Shown here: in pieces, positions 9,230-17,417 of the stretch
Layout of the letters: the number at the start of each line of letters is the position of its first letter
Numbering within the stretch: the first letter of the stretch is position 1
DNA from: Alkalihalobacillus sp. BA299
Lineage (GTDB): Bacteria > Bacillota > Bacilli > Bacillales > Bacillaceae_F
Direction of reading: 5' to 3'
Length of the DNA: 64,000 bases
Assembly: GCF_017745675.1 (NCBI RefSeq)
Contig: NZ_JAFLJM010000004.1
Span: 1 to 64,000 of the forward strand
Notes under the pieces: model-generated
Told to the model about the DNA's origin: nothing
The model's input: the letters and a program-made list of their open reading frames with translations, nothing else
The model's database searches: none
Translations under genes and position numbers: made by a program

Positions 9230-9637
9230 TTATTTAATCAATAATTTCTTACCAAATGGAACTTTTGGAGAAAAGCCACCAGGAATAAGCCAGAAAAGTT
9301 CATAATTAATTTCCATATCATCGAGAACATAACCTGTTACATCAGTTATGTAAAATAGCGTGTCAATATTATTTTCATCTGCCCACTCTAACACTTCTGT
9401 GTAAGAAGATTTTCCATGTGTGAAATATTGGATATCATTCTTCTCAGTTGTTGTTACTTCACGAATTTTATAATCTGCCAATATCATTTGTGTTTCTGGT
9501 TTTAATTCTTGAACAAGTTTAACAATATTTGATATTGTATCTGTTGGATAATCTGTTGTAGAAGTATCAACAGCAAGCGCTATTTTTTTATCCTCACGCT
9601 TAGAAAGAATGATTAATAAGTCCTTTTGCCACCTCAT
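9230..9637 (-). CDS. Orphan VWA-like domain protein (DUF2201 C-terminal type)
   Basis: A 135-residue protein that I read as a free-standing VWA-like domain of the DUF2201 kind. It has a central IALAVDTSTTD strand with a degenerate MIDAS motif (DTSTT instead of DxSxS), then ILADYKIREV, the loop THGKSSYTEVLEWADE (in place of GGGGTD), the strand LFYITDVTGY and the end ELFWLIPGG...PFGKKLLIK. In DUF2201 proteins this domain normally follows a metallopeptidase-like domain; that part is absent here and no such gene is adjacent. Start at ATG 9637 with GGGAGAG upstream. Assignment comes from remembered family patterns and is moderately secure; function is unknown. Confidence 0.55.
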   Translation of the reverse strand: MRWQKDLLIILSKREDKKIALAVDTSTTDYPTDTISNIVKLVQELKPETQMILADYKIREVTTTEKNDIQYFTHGKSSYTEVLEWADENNIDTLFYITDVTGYVLDDMEINYELFWLIPGGFSPKVPFGKKLLIK

Positions 9638-9870
9638 CGTTATATCTCTCCCTTCGTGTAAACCAAACATCATTAATTTTACATAAAAGCTCAATAAATA
9701 TGTTAATTCTAGAAGTATATTTTTCGCTAAATTTTCACACTTTACTATTCTATTGTTTTATGTAAATTATTGTATAAAAAATCTTTGACTATTTTTGATA
9801 CTTATATGTGAAATGCTCTATCTATTTATATAGTCTAACTTTTTGTGAAGCTACTGACAATAACAATCTT

Positions 9871-10018
9871 TTAATAAAGGCTGTGTTATAGCACATTGTT
9901 GAAAATCGTTGGTTTTAAGCTCATCGTGTGAAATGTTAATGACACACGCCTTTATGTATTGAAAAGTTGAATAATGAGCCCAAAATTAACACTCAACATT
10001 AAACATAGCCTAAATAAA
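9871..10018. repeat. Degraded MITE-like inverted-repeat element with 8-bp flanking repeat
   Basis: The element 9879-10010 (132 bp) starts GGCTGTGTTATAGCACATTG and ends with the imperfect inverse, ...AACATTAAACATAGCC. The terminal inverted repeats extend imperfectly for about 40 bases, to AAGCTCAT near 9920 and ATGAGCCC near 9975. Flanks are TTAATAAA (9871-9878) and TAAATAAA (10011-10018), an 8-bp duplication with one mismatch. It has no coding capacity. Its ends resemble but are not the same as those of the seven-copy MITE family. Confidence 0.6.
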
Positions 10019-10081
10019 AAGACTAAAAAAATTCAGTGCATACTCTATTCAATTTTTGTGAATTTTAAGTAATGGTTTAAC

Positions 10082-10111
10082 AAAGAAATTATTAATAAAG
10101 AAATTATTAAT
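10082..10111. repeat. 15-bp perfect tandem duplication
   Basis: AAAGAAATTATTAAT occurs twice head to tail (10082-10096 and 10097-10111), 20 bases upstream of the bmpA promoter -35 element. Confidence 0.85.
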
Positions 10112-10129
10112 AAAAAATTAATTTTTTAA

Positions 10130-10158
10130 TTGTTTATTTGCCGGTTTAATGATATATT
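10130..10158 (+). promoter_or_regulatory. Sigma-A promoter of the nucleoside importer
   Basis: TTGTTT (10130-10135), a 17-base spacer and TATATT (10153-10158) form a good sigma-A promoter. It implies a 5' leader of about 255 bases before the bmpA start at 10423, which contains a small hairpin (ACATC...GATGT, 10178-10195) and a MITE copy. Confidence 0.7.
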
Positions 10159-10222
10159 ATCAGTCGAAACATGTCGAACATCAGAGGACAGATGTCATAT
10201 ACTAGAAAAAATGTTGTTATAA

Positions 10223-10324
10223 GGCTGTTTTCTTTTCAAAACCTTCACGCTATGCGTGAAGAGCCAAGCATCCGCTTGGCTTACGGTCCAAAAGCTAAAA
10301 GCAACAATCTCTGAGAAAAGAGAC
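10223..10324 (+). mobile_element. MITE family copy A (shortened, about 102 bp)
   Basis: Starts GGCTGTTTTC and ends GAGAAAAGAGAC, with the two conserved hairpins TTCACGC/GCGTGAA and CCAAGC/GCTTGG and the segment ACGGTCCAAAAGCTAAAAGC. The GTAAACTTTG...GGACCGT left arm and the long central hairpin are missing. Flanks (TGTTATAA and TTTTGTAA) show only a partial duplication. It lies in the predicted leader of the bmpA transcript, so it would be transcribed. Confidence 0.8.
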
Positions 10325-10422
10325 TTTTTGTAAGCATTTACATAATGAATATATACATCATACAAATAGCCTGTTCCTGTTGTACGACAATCCTTACACT
10401 TAACTTTTATGGGGGTATGAAA

Positions 10423-11535
10423 ATGAAAAAGAGTAAAGCACTTCTGTTATCCATGCTTTTTGCAGGTGGAACATTCTTAGGAGCTTGTGGTACAGGTGGA
10501 GATACTGAACCTACTCCAGAAACTGACGGTCAAGGCGCTGCACCTACAGAAGAGGCAGCAGAAGATTTTAAAGTAGCCATGGTTACTGACGTTGGTGGTA
10601 TTGATGACAAGTCGTTTAACCAATCTGCTTGGGAAGGCATGACTCAGTTTGGACAAGAATATGGCTTAACGGAAGGCACAAACTATAAGTACCTTCAATC
10701 ATCAACAGATGCTGATTATGCGCCGAACTTAAATTCACTTATTCGTGAAGACTTTGACCTTGTTTGGGGGATCGGATTCCTAATGGCAAGTGATATTAAA
10801 ACAGTAGCAACTCAACGCCCTGAAGCTCAACTTGCAATTGTTGATATGGTCGTTACAGATGATAACGATCAACTTATTCCAAACATAGCGAATGTTACGT
10901 TTAAAGAGCACCAAGGTTCTTTTTTAGTAGGTGTAATTGCTGGAATGCAAACAGAAAGCAATAAAGTTGGTTTTATCGGTGGTGTCGAAGGATCGCTAAT
11001 TAAAAAGTTTGAAAGTGGTTTTAAAGCTGGTGTGAAAATGGCAAATCCTGATGCTGAAATTATTGTTCAATATGCTGAATCATTTAACGACGCATCAAAA
11101 GGACAACAAATTGCAAATGGTATGTATGCTCAAGGCGCAGACATTATATACCATGCTGCAGGTGGTACTGGAAACGGACTGTTTACTGAGGCAAAAAACC
11201 GTAAACGTAATAATGAAAACGTTTGGGCGATCGGAGTTGACCGTGACCAACACGAAGAAGGTTTACCTGAAAACGTAACGTTAACTTCAATGATCAAACG
11301 TGTAGATACTGCGTTATACCTTGTAAATGAACAAACAATGAACGGTGATTTTCCTGGTGGTGAAGTTCTAGAGTTTGGATTAGAAGAAGAAGCTGTTGGT
11401 ATTGCTCCTACAACTGAAAATGTAACTGAGGAAGCACTCTCAGCTGTTGAAGATTACATTCAACAAATCCAAGCGGGTGAAATTAACGTACCACAAAATG
11501 ACGAGGAGTACGAAGAATTCCTTAAAAACCTATAG
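10423..11535 (+). CDS. nupN: BMP-family nucleoside-binding lipoprotein (NupN/PnrA type)
   Basis: Membrane-anchored substrate-binding protein of a nucleoside ABC importer, 370 residues. The N-terminus MKKSKALLLSMLFAGGTF leads to the lipobox LGAC with the lipidated Cys22, followed by an acidic, Pro/Thr-rich linker. The BMP fold is shown by TDVGGIDDKSFNQSAWEG, then GIGFLM, VTFKEHQGSFLVGVIAG and AGGTGNG. The ATG at 10423 has GGGGG at 7 bases; a second ATG two codons earlier is too close to it. An intrinsic terminator follows directly and a MITE sits between this gene and the ATPase gene, so binding protein and permease are probably made at different levels. The order binding protein, ATPase and two permeases is that of B. 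subtilis nupNOPQ. Confidence 0.92.
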   Translation: MKKSKALLLSMLFAGGTFLGACGTGGDTEPTPETDGQGAAPTEEAAEDFKVAMVTDVGGIDDKSFNQSAWEGMTQFGQEYGLTEGTNYKYLQSSTDADYAPNLNSLIREDFDLVWGIGFLMASDIKTVATQRPEAQLAIVDMVVTDDNDQLIPNIANVTFKEHQGSFLVGVIAGMQTESNKVGFIGGVEGSLIKKFESGFKAGVKMANPDAEIIVQYAESFNDASKGQQIANGMYAQGADIIYHAAGGTGNGLFTEAKNRKRNNENVWAIGVDRDQHEEGLPENVTLTSMIKRVDTALYLVNEQTMNGDFPGGEVLEFGLEEEAVGIAPTTENVTEEALSAVEDYIQQIQAGEINVPQNDEEYEEFLKNL

Positions 11536-11543
11536 ACATTTAG

Positions 11544-11579
11544 AAAAGGCTAGTTAAAGCGTAACTAGCCTTTCTTTTA
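11544..11579 (+). terminator. Terminator or attenuator after nupN
   Basis: Perfect 13-bp stem AAAGGCTAGTTA/TAACTAGCCTTT followed by CTTTTAG, 8 bases past the stop. It would limit readthrough from the binding-protein gene into nupOPQ, a common arrangement giving excess binding protein. Confidence 0.9.
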
Positions 11580-11602
11580 GCTATGAACTAGTTCTTTCCT
11601 CT

Positions 11603-11803
11603 TTTTATTAAGCTGTTTTCGTAAACTTTGTTGCTATTGGACCGTTTTTTGAACATAAATCAGCCCTAATGGACAAATTCATTTGTCCATCTGGCTGATT
11701 TATGTTCAAAGGCTTCACGCCAAAGCGTGAAGAACCAAGCTTTCGCTTGGTTAACGGTCCAATAGCTAAAAGCAACAACCTTTTAGAAAAGAGCATTTTA
11801 TTA
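11603..11803 (+). mobile_element. MITE family copy B (long form, 185 bp)
   Basis: Element 11611-11795 lies between perfect 8-bp duplications TTTTATTA (11603-11610 and 11796-11803). It has a left arm AGCTGTTTTCGTAAACTTTG, outer stem TTGCTATTGGACCGT / ACGGTCCAATAG, a long central hairpin (TGAACATAAATCAGCC...GGCTGATTTATGTTCA enclosing TGGACAAAT/ATTTGTCCA), then hairpins TTCACGC/GCGTGAA and CCAAGC/GCTTGG, and a right end AAAAGAGCA. It belongs to the same sub-lineage as the copy at 55175. It separates nupN from nupO. Confidence 0.93.
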
Positions 11804-11836
11804 ATTTAAGTTGTATTTTATTGGAGGTGGTAAATT

Positions 11837-13366
11837 TTGAGTTACGTCATTGAAATGAAAAATATTCGTAAAGAGTTTCCAGGCATTGTTGCAAATGATA
11901 ATGTAACTCTTCAAGTCAAACAAGGTGAAATTCATGCGCTTTTAGGTGAAAATGGAGCAGGAAAATCGACACTTATGAATGTTCTTTTCGGCTTGTATCA
12001 ACCTGAAAGAGGTGAAATCCTTGTCAAAGGAAAGCCTGTAAAAATAACTGATCCAAATGTCGCCAACCGTTTAGGGATTGGTATGGTTCACCAACATTTT
12101 ATGCTAGTCGACAAGTTTACTGTTACTGAAAATATCATTCTAGGAAAAGAACCAACTGCAGGTGGAAAAATTAATATTAAAAAAGCGGCAAAAGACGTCG
12201 AAAAAATTTCAAAGCAGTATGGTCTTGCTGTTGATCCTTATGCAAAAATCCAGGACATCTCCGTTGGGATGCAGCAGAGGGTAGAAATTTTAAAAACTCT
12301 TTATCGTGGTGCAGAAATATTAATTTTTGATGAGCCAACAGCAGCACTTACACCACAAGAAATAACTGAACTTATTCAAATTATGAAAAAGCTCGTATCT
12401 GAAGGTAAATCAATCATCTTAATTACACATAAATTAAAGGAAATTATGGAAGTGTGCGATCGTTGTACTGTTATTCGTCGTGGCAAAGGGATTGGGACTG
12501 TTGATGTTTCCGAATCTACACCTGATAGTCTTGCAGCAATGATGGTTGGACGAGAAGTTAATTTCTCTGTTGAAAAAGAACCTGCCCAACCGAAAGACAC
12601 TGTTCTTTACATTCAGAATTTAGTTGTAAAAGATGCTAGAGAGGTAGCCGCTGTAAACGATTTAAGCTTAGAAGTTAAAGCCGGTGAAATCCTTGGCGTG
12701 GCTGGCGTTGATGGTAACGGTCAAACCGAACTGATTGAAGCTATTACTGGATTGAAGAAACCAGATAGTGGGAAAATAAGTCTAAATGGCAATGACATCT
12801 CCGGGCAACCTCCACGTAAAATAACAGAATCTGGTGTTGGACATATACCTCAAGACCGTCATAAGCATGGACTCGTCCTTGACTTTACAATCGGTGAAAA
12901 TATAGTTCTACAAACATATTATCAAAAGCCATATTCAAAGTCTGGCGTTTTAAATTTTAAAGAAATTTATAAAAAAGCTAATGACCTAATCAAAGACTAT
13001 GATGTTCGTACACCAAGTGAATTCACGTTAGCGAGAGCACTTTCTGGTGGTAATCAGCAAAAAGCAATTATCGCTCGAGAAGTTGACCGCTCGCCTGACT
13101 TACTAATTGCAGCTCAACCTACTCGTGGCTTGGATGTAGGTGCAATCGAATCAGTTCATAGCCGAATAATAAAAGAAAGAGATAAAGGCAAAGCTGTTCT
13201 TCTCATTTCTTTAGAATTAGATGAAGTATTGAATGTAAGTGACCGTATTGCCGTTATATATGAAGGAAAGATTGTTGCAATTGTCAATGCCAATGAGACG
13301 AATGAAAATGAACTTGGCTTATTAATGGCTGGCGGCTCATCAAAAAAGGTAGGTGAAACATCGTGA
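11837..13366 (+). CDS. nupO: Nucleoside ABC importer ATPase (NupO, RbsA-like tandem ATPase)
   Basis: Cytosolic ATPase of 509 residues with two fused ABC domains. The first has Walker A GENGAGKS, signature ISVGMQQRVEI and Walker B LIFDEPTAALTP. The second has an altered Walker A region, GVDGNGQTEL, lacking the usual Lys, and signature LSGGNQQKAI, with AAQPTRGLDVG in place of the Walker B end. This asymmetry is usual for the sugar/nucleoside importers of this class. Translation starts at TTG 11837 with GGAGGTGG in front. It overlaps nupP by four bases (GTGA), showing coupling. Confidence 0.93.
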   Translation: MSYVIEMKNIRKEFPGIVANDNVTLQVKQGEIHALLGENGAGKSTLMNVLFGLYQPERGEILVKGKPVKITDPNVANRLGIGMVHQHFMLVDKFTVTENIILGKEPTAGGKINIKKAAKDVEKISKQYGLAVDPYAKIQDISVGMQQRVEILKTLYRGAEILIFDEPTAALTPQEITELIQIMKKLVSEGKSIILITHKLKEIMEVCDRCTVIRRGKGIGTVDVSESTPDSLAAMMVGREVNFSVEKEPAQPKDTVLYIQNLVVKDAREVAAVNDLSLEVKAGEILGVAGVDGNGQTELIEAITGLKKPDSGKISLNGNDISGQPPRKITESGVGHIPQDRHKHGLVLDFTIGENIVLQTYYQKPYSKSGVLNFKEIYKKANDLIKDYDVRTPSEFTLARALSGGNQQKAIIAREVDRSPDLLIAAQPTRGLDVGAIESVHSRIIKERDKGKAVLLISLELDEVLNVSDRIAVIYEGKIVAIVNANETNENELGLLMAGGSSKKVGETS

Positions 13367-14418
13367 AAAAAGCATTACATTTAAAAATCTCACCTATTCT
13401 CTTTCCTCTAATTGCTGTCTTATTTGGAATTTTAATCGGAGCTATTATTATGCTATTTAGTGGGCATAATCCCGTTACAGGTTATTCAGCATTAATTCGT
13501 GGTATTTTCGGTGATTCGTACTTTATTGGTGAGACATTAAGAACGATGACACCCTTGATCCTAGCAGGTTTAGCCGTTGCTTTTGCATTTCGGACAGGAT
13601 TATTTAACATTGGGGTTGAAGGTCAACTCATTGTCGGCTGGTTAGCTTCGGTTTACGTTGGCTTAGCCTTTGATCTACCCGCAATTATTCACCTCCCATT
13701 AGCTATAGGTGCAGGTGCACTTGCAGGCGCTCTATGGGGATTAATTCCTGGAGTATTAAAAGCTCGTTTTCACGTCCATGAAGTAATTGTGACGATTATG
13801 ATGAACTATATAGCGCTTCATGTAGTTAATTATATTATTCGAAGTTATTTACTTGAACCAGGTGAACGAACAGGTACAATAAGTCCCTCTGCTTCCCTAG
13901 CTTCAGCATTCTTACAATCAATTACAGACTTCTCAAGATTGCATTATGGATTTATCGTAGCCATTCTTGCGTGTTTTGTCCTTTGGTTCTTGCTTTGGAA
14001 AACTACCAAAGGTTTCGAACTACGTTCAGTCGGATTTAACCAAAATGCCTCAGAATATGCAGGGATGAATGTTAAGACAAATATCGTATTGTCCATGGTT
14101 ATCTCCGGCGCTTTCGCAGGAGTTGGTGGAGCAATGGAAGGATTAGGGACGTATCAATATATGACCGTCATGTCTGGATTCACCGGAGTTGGGTTTGATG
14201 GTATCGCTGTTGCACTTTTAGGGGCAAACACTGCGATTGGGGTTGTGTTAGCTGCTGGCTTGTTTGGTGGCTTAAAAATTGGGGCTTTAAATATGCAATC
14301 TCAAGCAGGTGTACCTACTGAACTGGTCGATATCGTTATTGCTCTAATTATCTTCTTTGTTGCATCAAGTTACTTGGTTCGTTGGATTATTAGCCGATTG
14401 AAAAAGGAGGGCATTTAG
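13363..14418 (+). CDS. nupP: Nucleoside ABC importer permease (NupP)
   Basis: Integral membrane permease of 351 residues with about ten hydrophobic helices, of the BPD_transp_2 family. Family hallmarks include LAGLAVAFAFRTGLFNIGVEGQ near residue 66, the cytoplasmic loop GFELRSVGFNQNASEYAGMN that docks on the ATPase, and SGAFAGVGGAMEGLG. It starts at GTG 13363 inside the end of nupO and is followed without a gap by nupQ. It should form the translocation channel together with NupQ. Confidence 0.93.
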   Translation: MKKALHLKISPILFPLIAVLFGILIGAIIMLFSGHNPVTGYSALIRGIFGDSYFIGETLRTMTPLILAGLAVAFAFRTGLFNIGVEGQLIVGWLASVYVGLAFDLPAIIHLPLAIGAGALAGALWGLIPGVLKARFHVHEVIVTIMMNYIALHVVNYIIRSYLLEPGERTGTISPSASLASAFLQSITDFSRLHYGFIVAILACFVLWFLLWKTTKGFELRSVGFNQNASEYAGMNVKTNIVLSMVISGAFAGVGGAMEGLGTYQYMTVMSGFTGVGFDGIAVALLGANTAIGVVLAAGLFGGLKIGALNMQSQAGVPTELVDIVIALIIFFVASSYLVRWIISRLKKEGI

Positions 14419-15381
14419 ATGGATTTTCTTCAAATATTAGCATTAATCATTCCAGCTGCCATTTTCTCTGCTGCTCCTCTCATTTTTACTGCAATCGGTG
14501 GACTTTTTAGTGAACGCTCTGGAGTTGTAAATATTGGCTTAGAAGGTTTAATGGTAATCGGAGCCTTTGTTGGAGTTGTAGCGACATTAACTCTTGAAAG
14601 TATGGGGCTCGGAGCAGTATCTCCTTGGATTGCCTTTTTAATTGCTATTATTGCTGGGATTGTATTCTCCTTATTTCATGCGGTCGCCTCAATTACATTA
14701 AAAGCCGATCAAATTGTAAGTGGAGTTGCTCTTAACTTTTTAGCGATAGGTTTAGCCGTATTTCTTGTTAAAAACATCTATCAAAAAGGGCAAACTGACT
14801 TTGTACAAAATTTAATTTATCGTATTAATGTTCCTGTATTAAGCGACATTCCCATTATAGGTAGACTATTCTTCTCAAACGCCTATGTAACGTCATATAT
14901 TGCCATTGTTGCCGCTGTAATCGTTTGGTACATTGTATTCTTTACTCCTTTTGGTCTTCGCCTTCGTTCAGTAGGTGAACACCCAATGGCTGCTGATACT
15001 ATGGGTATTAATGTAATTAAAACCCGCTATGTCGGTGTAATGCTCAGTGGTGCTTTTGCAGCAATGGGGGGCGCTGTTTATGCACTTACCATTTCAGGAA
15101 ACTTTGCTGGTGGTACGATTGCAGGTCAAGGATTTATGGCACTAGCCGCATTGATTTTTGGTAAATGGCATCCACTTGGTGCTTTGGGAGCAGCTCTATT
15201 TTTTGGTCTAGCTCAATCAATAAGTATCGTTGGTCAACAAATTCCTGTCTTACAAGACATTCCGCAAGTATTTTTACTTATTGCACCATATGTATTAACG
15301 ATTTTAGCACTTGCCGGCCTTGTAGGTAGAGCAGATGCTCCTAAAGCGATCGGAAAACCATACGAAAAAGGCTCAAGATAA
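14419..15381 (+). CDS. nupQ: Nucleoside ABC importer permease (NupQ)
   Basis: Second permease of the importer, 320 residues and about eight to nine helices. It shows the paired motifs FTAIGGLFSERSGVVNIGLEG (near residue 24) and PFGLRLRSVGEHPMAADTMG, equivalent to those of NupP. ATG 14419 directly follows the nupP stop, with AAGGAGG in the end of nupP as ribosome binding site. It is the last gene of the importer operon, closed by a strong terminator. Confidence 0.93.
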   Translation: MDFLQILALIIPAAIFSAAPLIFTAIGGLFSERSGVVNIGLEGLMVIGAFVGVVATLTLESMGLGAVSPWIAFLIAIIAGIVFSLFHAVASITLKADQIVSGVALNFLAIGLAVFLVKNIYQKGQTDFVQNLIYRINVPVLSDIPIIGRLFFSNAYVTSYIAIVAAVIVWYIVFFTPFGLRLRSVGEHPMAADTMGINVIKTRYVGVMLSGAFAAMGGAVYALTISGNFAGGTIAGQGFMALAALIFGKWHPLGALGAALFFGLAQSISIVGQQIPVLQDIPQVFLLIAPYVLTILALAGLVGRADAPKAIGKPYEKGSR

Positions 15382-15388
15382 AGCCATT

Positions 15389-15432
15389 AAAAAGCATTCA
15401 AGGGCAGAACCCCCATGAATGCTTTTTCTTTT
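15389..15432 (+). terminator. Terminator of the nup operon
   Basis: AAAAAGCATTCA / TGAATGCTTTTT stem enclosing a GGG...CCC pair, followed by CTTTT, 8 bases beyond the nupQ stop. Confidence 0.92.
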
Positions 15433-15444
15433 GGGAAGTTAGTT

Positions 15445-15475
15445 CCTTAGCACCTGTTAAACGGGATAAATTGCG
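15445..15475. repeat. Short dispersed motif shared with 32006-32036
   Basis: The 31 bases around CTTAGCACCTGTTAAACGGG match those at 32006-32036 in 24 positions (core TTAGC-CC-GTTAAAC--GATAAATT). The sequence is non-coding and may be a relic of a larger repeat. Confidence 0.4.
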
Positions 15476-15527
15476 ATATCCTATCAAATACTAAGTCAAT
15501 CAGTCAGGTATAAAGAAGGTGTTAAAC

Positions 15528-16370
15528 ATGTATGTTGGAAGTCATATTAGTATTAAGAATGGATATTTTGCAGCTGCAAAAATGGCCCATAGCATAGGGG
15601 CTTCTGCTTTTCAATTTTTCCCTAAAAACCCACGAAGTCTTAAAGTAAAGGATTTCGATGTAAATGACGCTGAACGTTGTGCACAATATTGCAAAACACA
15701 TAACATACGAACGATCGCACATACCCCGTATCCAACAAAATTAATTCCTGATAATCAAAATGATGACAATCAGATTCTAGCGTCGATTAAGAATGATTTA
15801 GAAATTGCTAAAGCTTGTGGGGCGGTTGGGATTGTTGTTCATTTTGGTACAACAAAAAAACTTGAACCGCTTGAAGGATATCAAAAAATGATCGAAATGT
15901 TAAATCGCGTCATATCAAATTGGGATGGAAATACAATCCTTCTCATTGAAAATAACGCAGGTGCAGGGACTGACATGGGGCTGACTTTTGAAGAAATGGT
16001 ACAAGTACGTAAGCTTTCGGACTATCCAGAAAAAATCGGATTTTGTTTTGATACATGTCATGCTTATGCAAGTGGTATTTGGGATGGAGATAACTGGAGC
16101 GCGTTAGAAGAAAAAGGGATAGAGCTTGAATATTTTACCCACTTGAAAGCGATCCATTTTAACAACTCTAAATATCCCTATGGTTCGAGAAAAGACCGCC
16201 ATGCCAATTTAGAGTCTGGTCATATTTCTAAAGAACAGTGGCTCACTTTCTTATCTGCCGACTTTATAAAAGATATTCCGCTTATTCTTGAAACTCCTCA
16301 TGATGCGCCAAACATACATGAATTAGAAATTCAACTCATTAAAAAGTGGTTTAGTACTGTAAAAAAGTAA
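15528..16370 (+). CDS. Endonuclease IV family AP endonuclease
   Basis: Zn-dependent AP endonuclease/3'-phosphodiesterase of base-excision repair, 280 residues, a TIM barrel. All nine expected metal-ligand positions can be traced: HTPYP, VVHFG, ENNAG (Glu), DTCHA (Asp and His), HFNNSK (His), DRHANL (Asp and His) and LETPHD (Glu). Residues SHISIKNGYF open the barrel. ATG 15528 has AGAAGG 7-8 bases upstream; a GTG three codons earlier is inside that spacing. B. subtilis Nfo (YqfS) is of similar length, so this could be the orthologue or a paralogue; the window cannot settle that. Confidence 0.9.
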   Translation: MYVGSHISIKNGYFAAAKMAHSIGASAFQFFPKNPRSLKVKDFDVNDAERCAQYCKTHNIRTIAHTPYPTKLIPDNQNDDNQILASIKNDLEIAKACGAVGIVVHFGTTKKLEPLEGYQKMIEMLNRVISNWDGNTILLIENNAGAGTDMGLTFEEMVQVRKLSDYPEKIGFCFDTCHAYASGIWDGDNWSALEEKGIELEYFTHLKAIHFNNSKYPYGSRKDRHANLESGHISKEQWLTFLSADFIKDIPLILETPHDAPNIHELEIQLIKKWFSTVKK

Positions 16371-16415
16371 AGAATCATTATACAATTATATAAACGTCGG
16401 ATTTGGAGTATACAT

Positions 16416-17417
16416 ATGATCAGTTGGATTCAATCTTTTTTAGGAAAGCGCTTATTAAAAACAGGACTTGCCGTCTTCTTAACAGCAGTTATATGTCAGT
16501 GGCTAGAATGGCCAGTTGTCTTTGCAGTTATCGCTGCAATTGTCACCGTCGAACCGACAGTCCATGCATCGATTCAAAAAGGCAAAGTTCGTTTACCTGC
16601 TGCTGCAATAGGAGCAGCTATTGCGATGACATTTGATTTTTTATTTGGGCAAGAGCCGATAACATTTGCATTATCAGCGTTTTTAACTATTTATATATGT
16701 CACAAACTCCGTTGGGATGATGCAATATTAGTTGCAACATTAACTGCTATAGCAATGATACCATTGACTTCTGAAAATTTTTTATTAGCATTTTTAATTC
16801 GGATTGCTACGACATCGATAGGTATTGTTGTTTCGACTGTCGTTAATTTAATTATATGGCCCCCTAATTTTATGAAAGAAATACAAGAAGTGAGTCATGA
16901 GCTATTTTCAGAAACAATCGATCTGATTGAAGATACGCTAAATTATCAATTTAAAAAAGATCGCAATCGACAGCTCTTGAATATAAGGTTTGATCGATTA
17001 AGTAAAGGAATCGAACGTGCTAATGAAACCATTCGTTTTCAGCGTGAGGACTTAAGATATCGAAAGAAAAACATTGCACATACAAAACTTCTCAATGACA
17101 TAGAATTACAAATTGACTTATTACATAAAGTTTCATTTCATATTGGAGACATTTTAGCCGTTTCCGATCAACAAACATTACCAAAAGAAGATAAGGCGAT
17201 CTTACAAACGGCTTGGAAATTAATAAAAGATTCGTATGAGAAAAGAATTATCGATCAGGAAAATGAAAAAACTGTAAGATCGTTGCTCTATTCTCTTATT
17301 TATGATCATCGCGATGAAAAAGAACTATTATCAAAAGGTACAGCAATTGCCTATGAAATACTAGCTATGTATCACTTATTAATTGAATACGAAGGCCGGC
17401 GTAAGCGTCAAAATTAA
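16416..17417 (+). CDS. Aromatic acid exporter family (ArAE/FUSC-like, YgaE type) membrane protein
   Basis: A 333-residue inner-membrane protein. The N-terminal half (residues 1-150) holds about five helices, with VICQWLEWPVVFAVIAAIVTVEPTVHASIQKGKVR, the signature of the ArAE_1 family (DUF939 in part). The C-terminal half is cytoplasmic, charged and coiled-coil-like, with segments such as RANETIRFQREDLRYRKKN. B. subtilis YgaE/YqjA are comparable; no substrate is established. It begins at ATG 16416 with GGAG 7 bases upstream and converges by four bases on the HD-domain gene. Confidence 0.8.
   Translation: MISWIQSFLGKRLLKTGLAVFLTAVICQWLEWPVVFAVIAAIVTVEPTVHASIQKGKVRLPAAAIGAAIAMTFDFLFGQEPITFALSAFLTIYICHKLRWDDAILVATLTAIAMIPLTSENFLLAFLIRIATTSIGIVVSTVVNLIIWPPNFMKEIQEVSHELFSETIDLIEDTLNYQFKKDRNRQLLNIRFDRLSKGIERANETIRFQREDLRYRKKNIAHTKLLNDIELQIDLLHKVSFHIGDILAVSDQQTLPKEDKAILQTAWKLIKDSYEKRIIDQENEKTVRSLLYSLIYDHRDEKELLSKGTAIAYEILAMYHLLIEYEGRRKRQN

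Noticed and set aside
9695..10140. CodY box in front of nupN (AATTTTTGTGAATTTT)
   Set aside because: Five mismatches to AATTTTCWGAAAATT, too many to call, although CodY control of nup is known in B. subtilis.
9638..10422. Purine riboswitch in front of the nucleoside importer
   Set aside because: No conserved purine-aptamer loop bases are visible; only a small ACATC/GATGT hairpin and MITEs occur.
11608..11796. Open frame inside MITE copy B (and its equivalents at 23101-23343 and 55192-55392)
   Set aside because: These frames read through the hairpins of the repeat, have no ribosome binding site, and the same peptide appears only because the repeat is copied.
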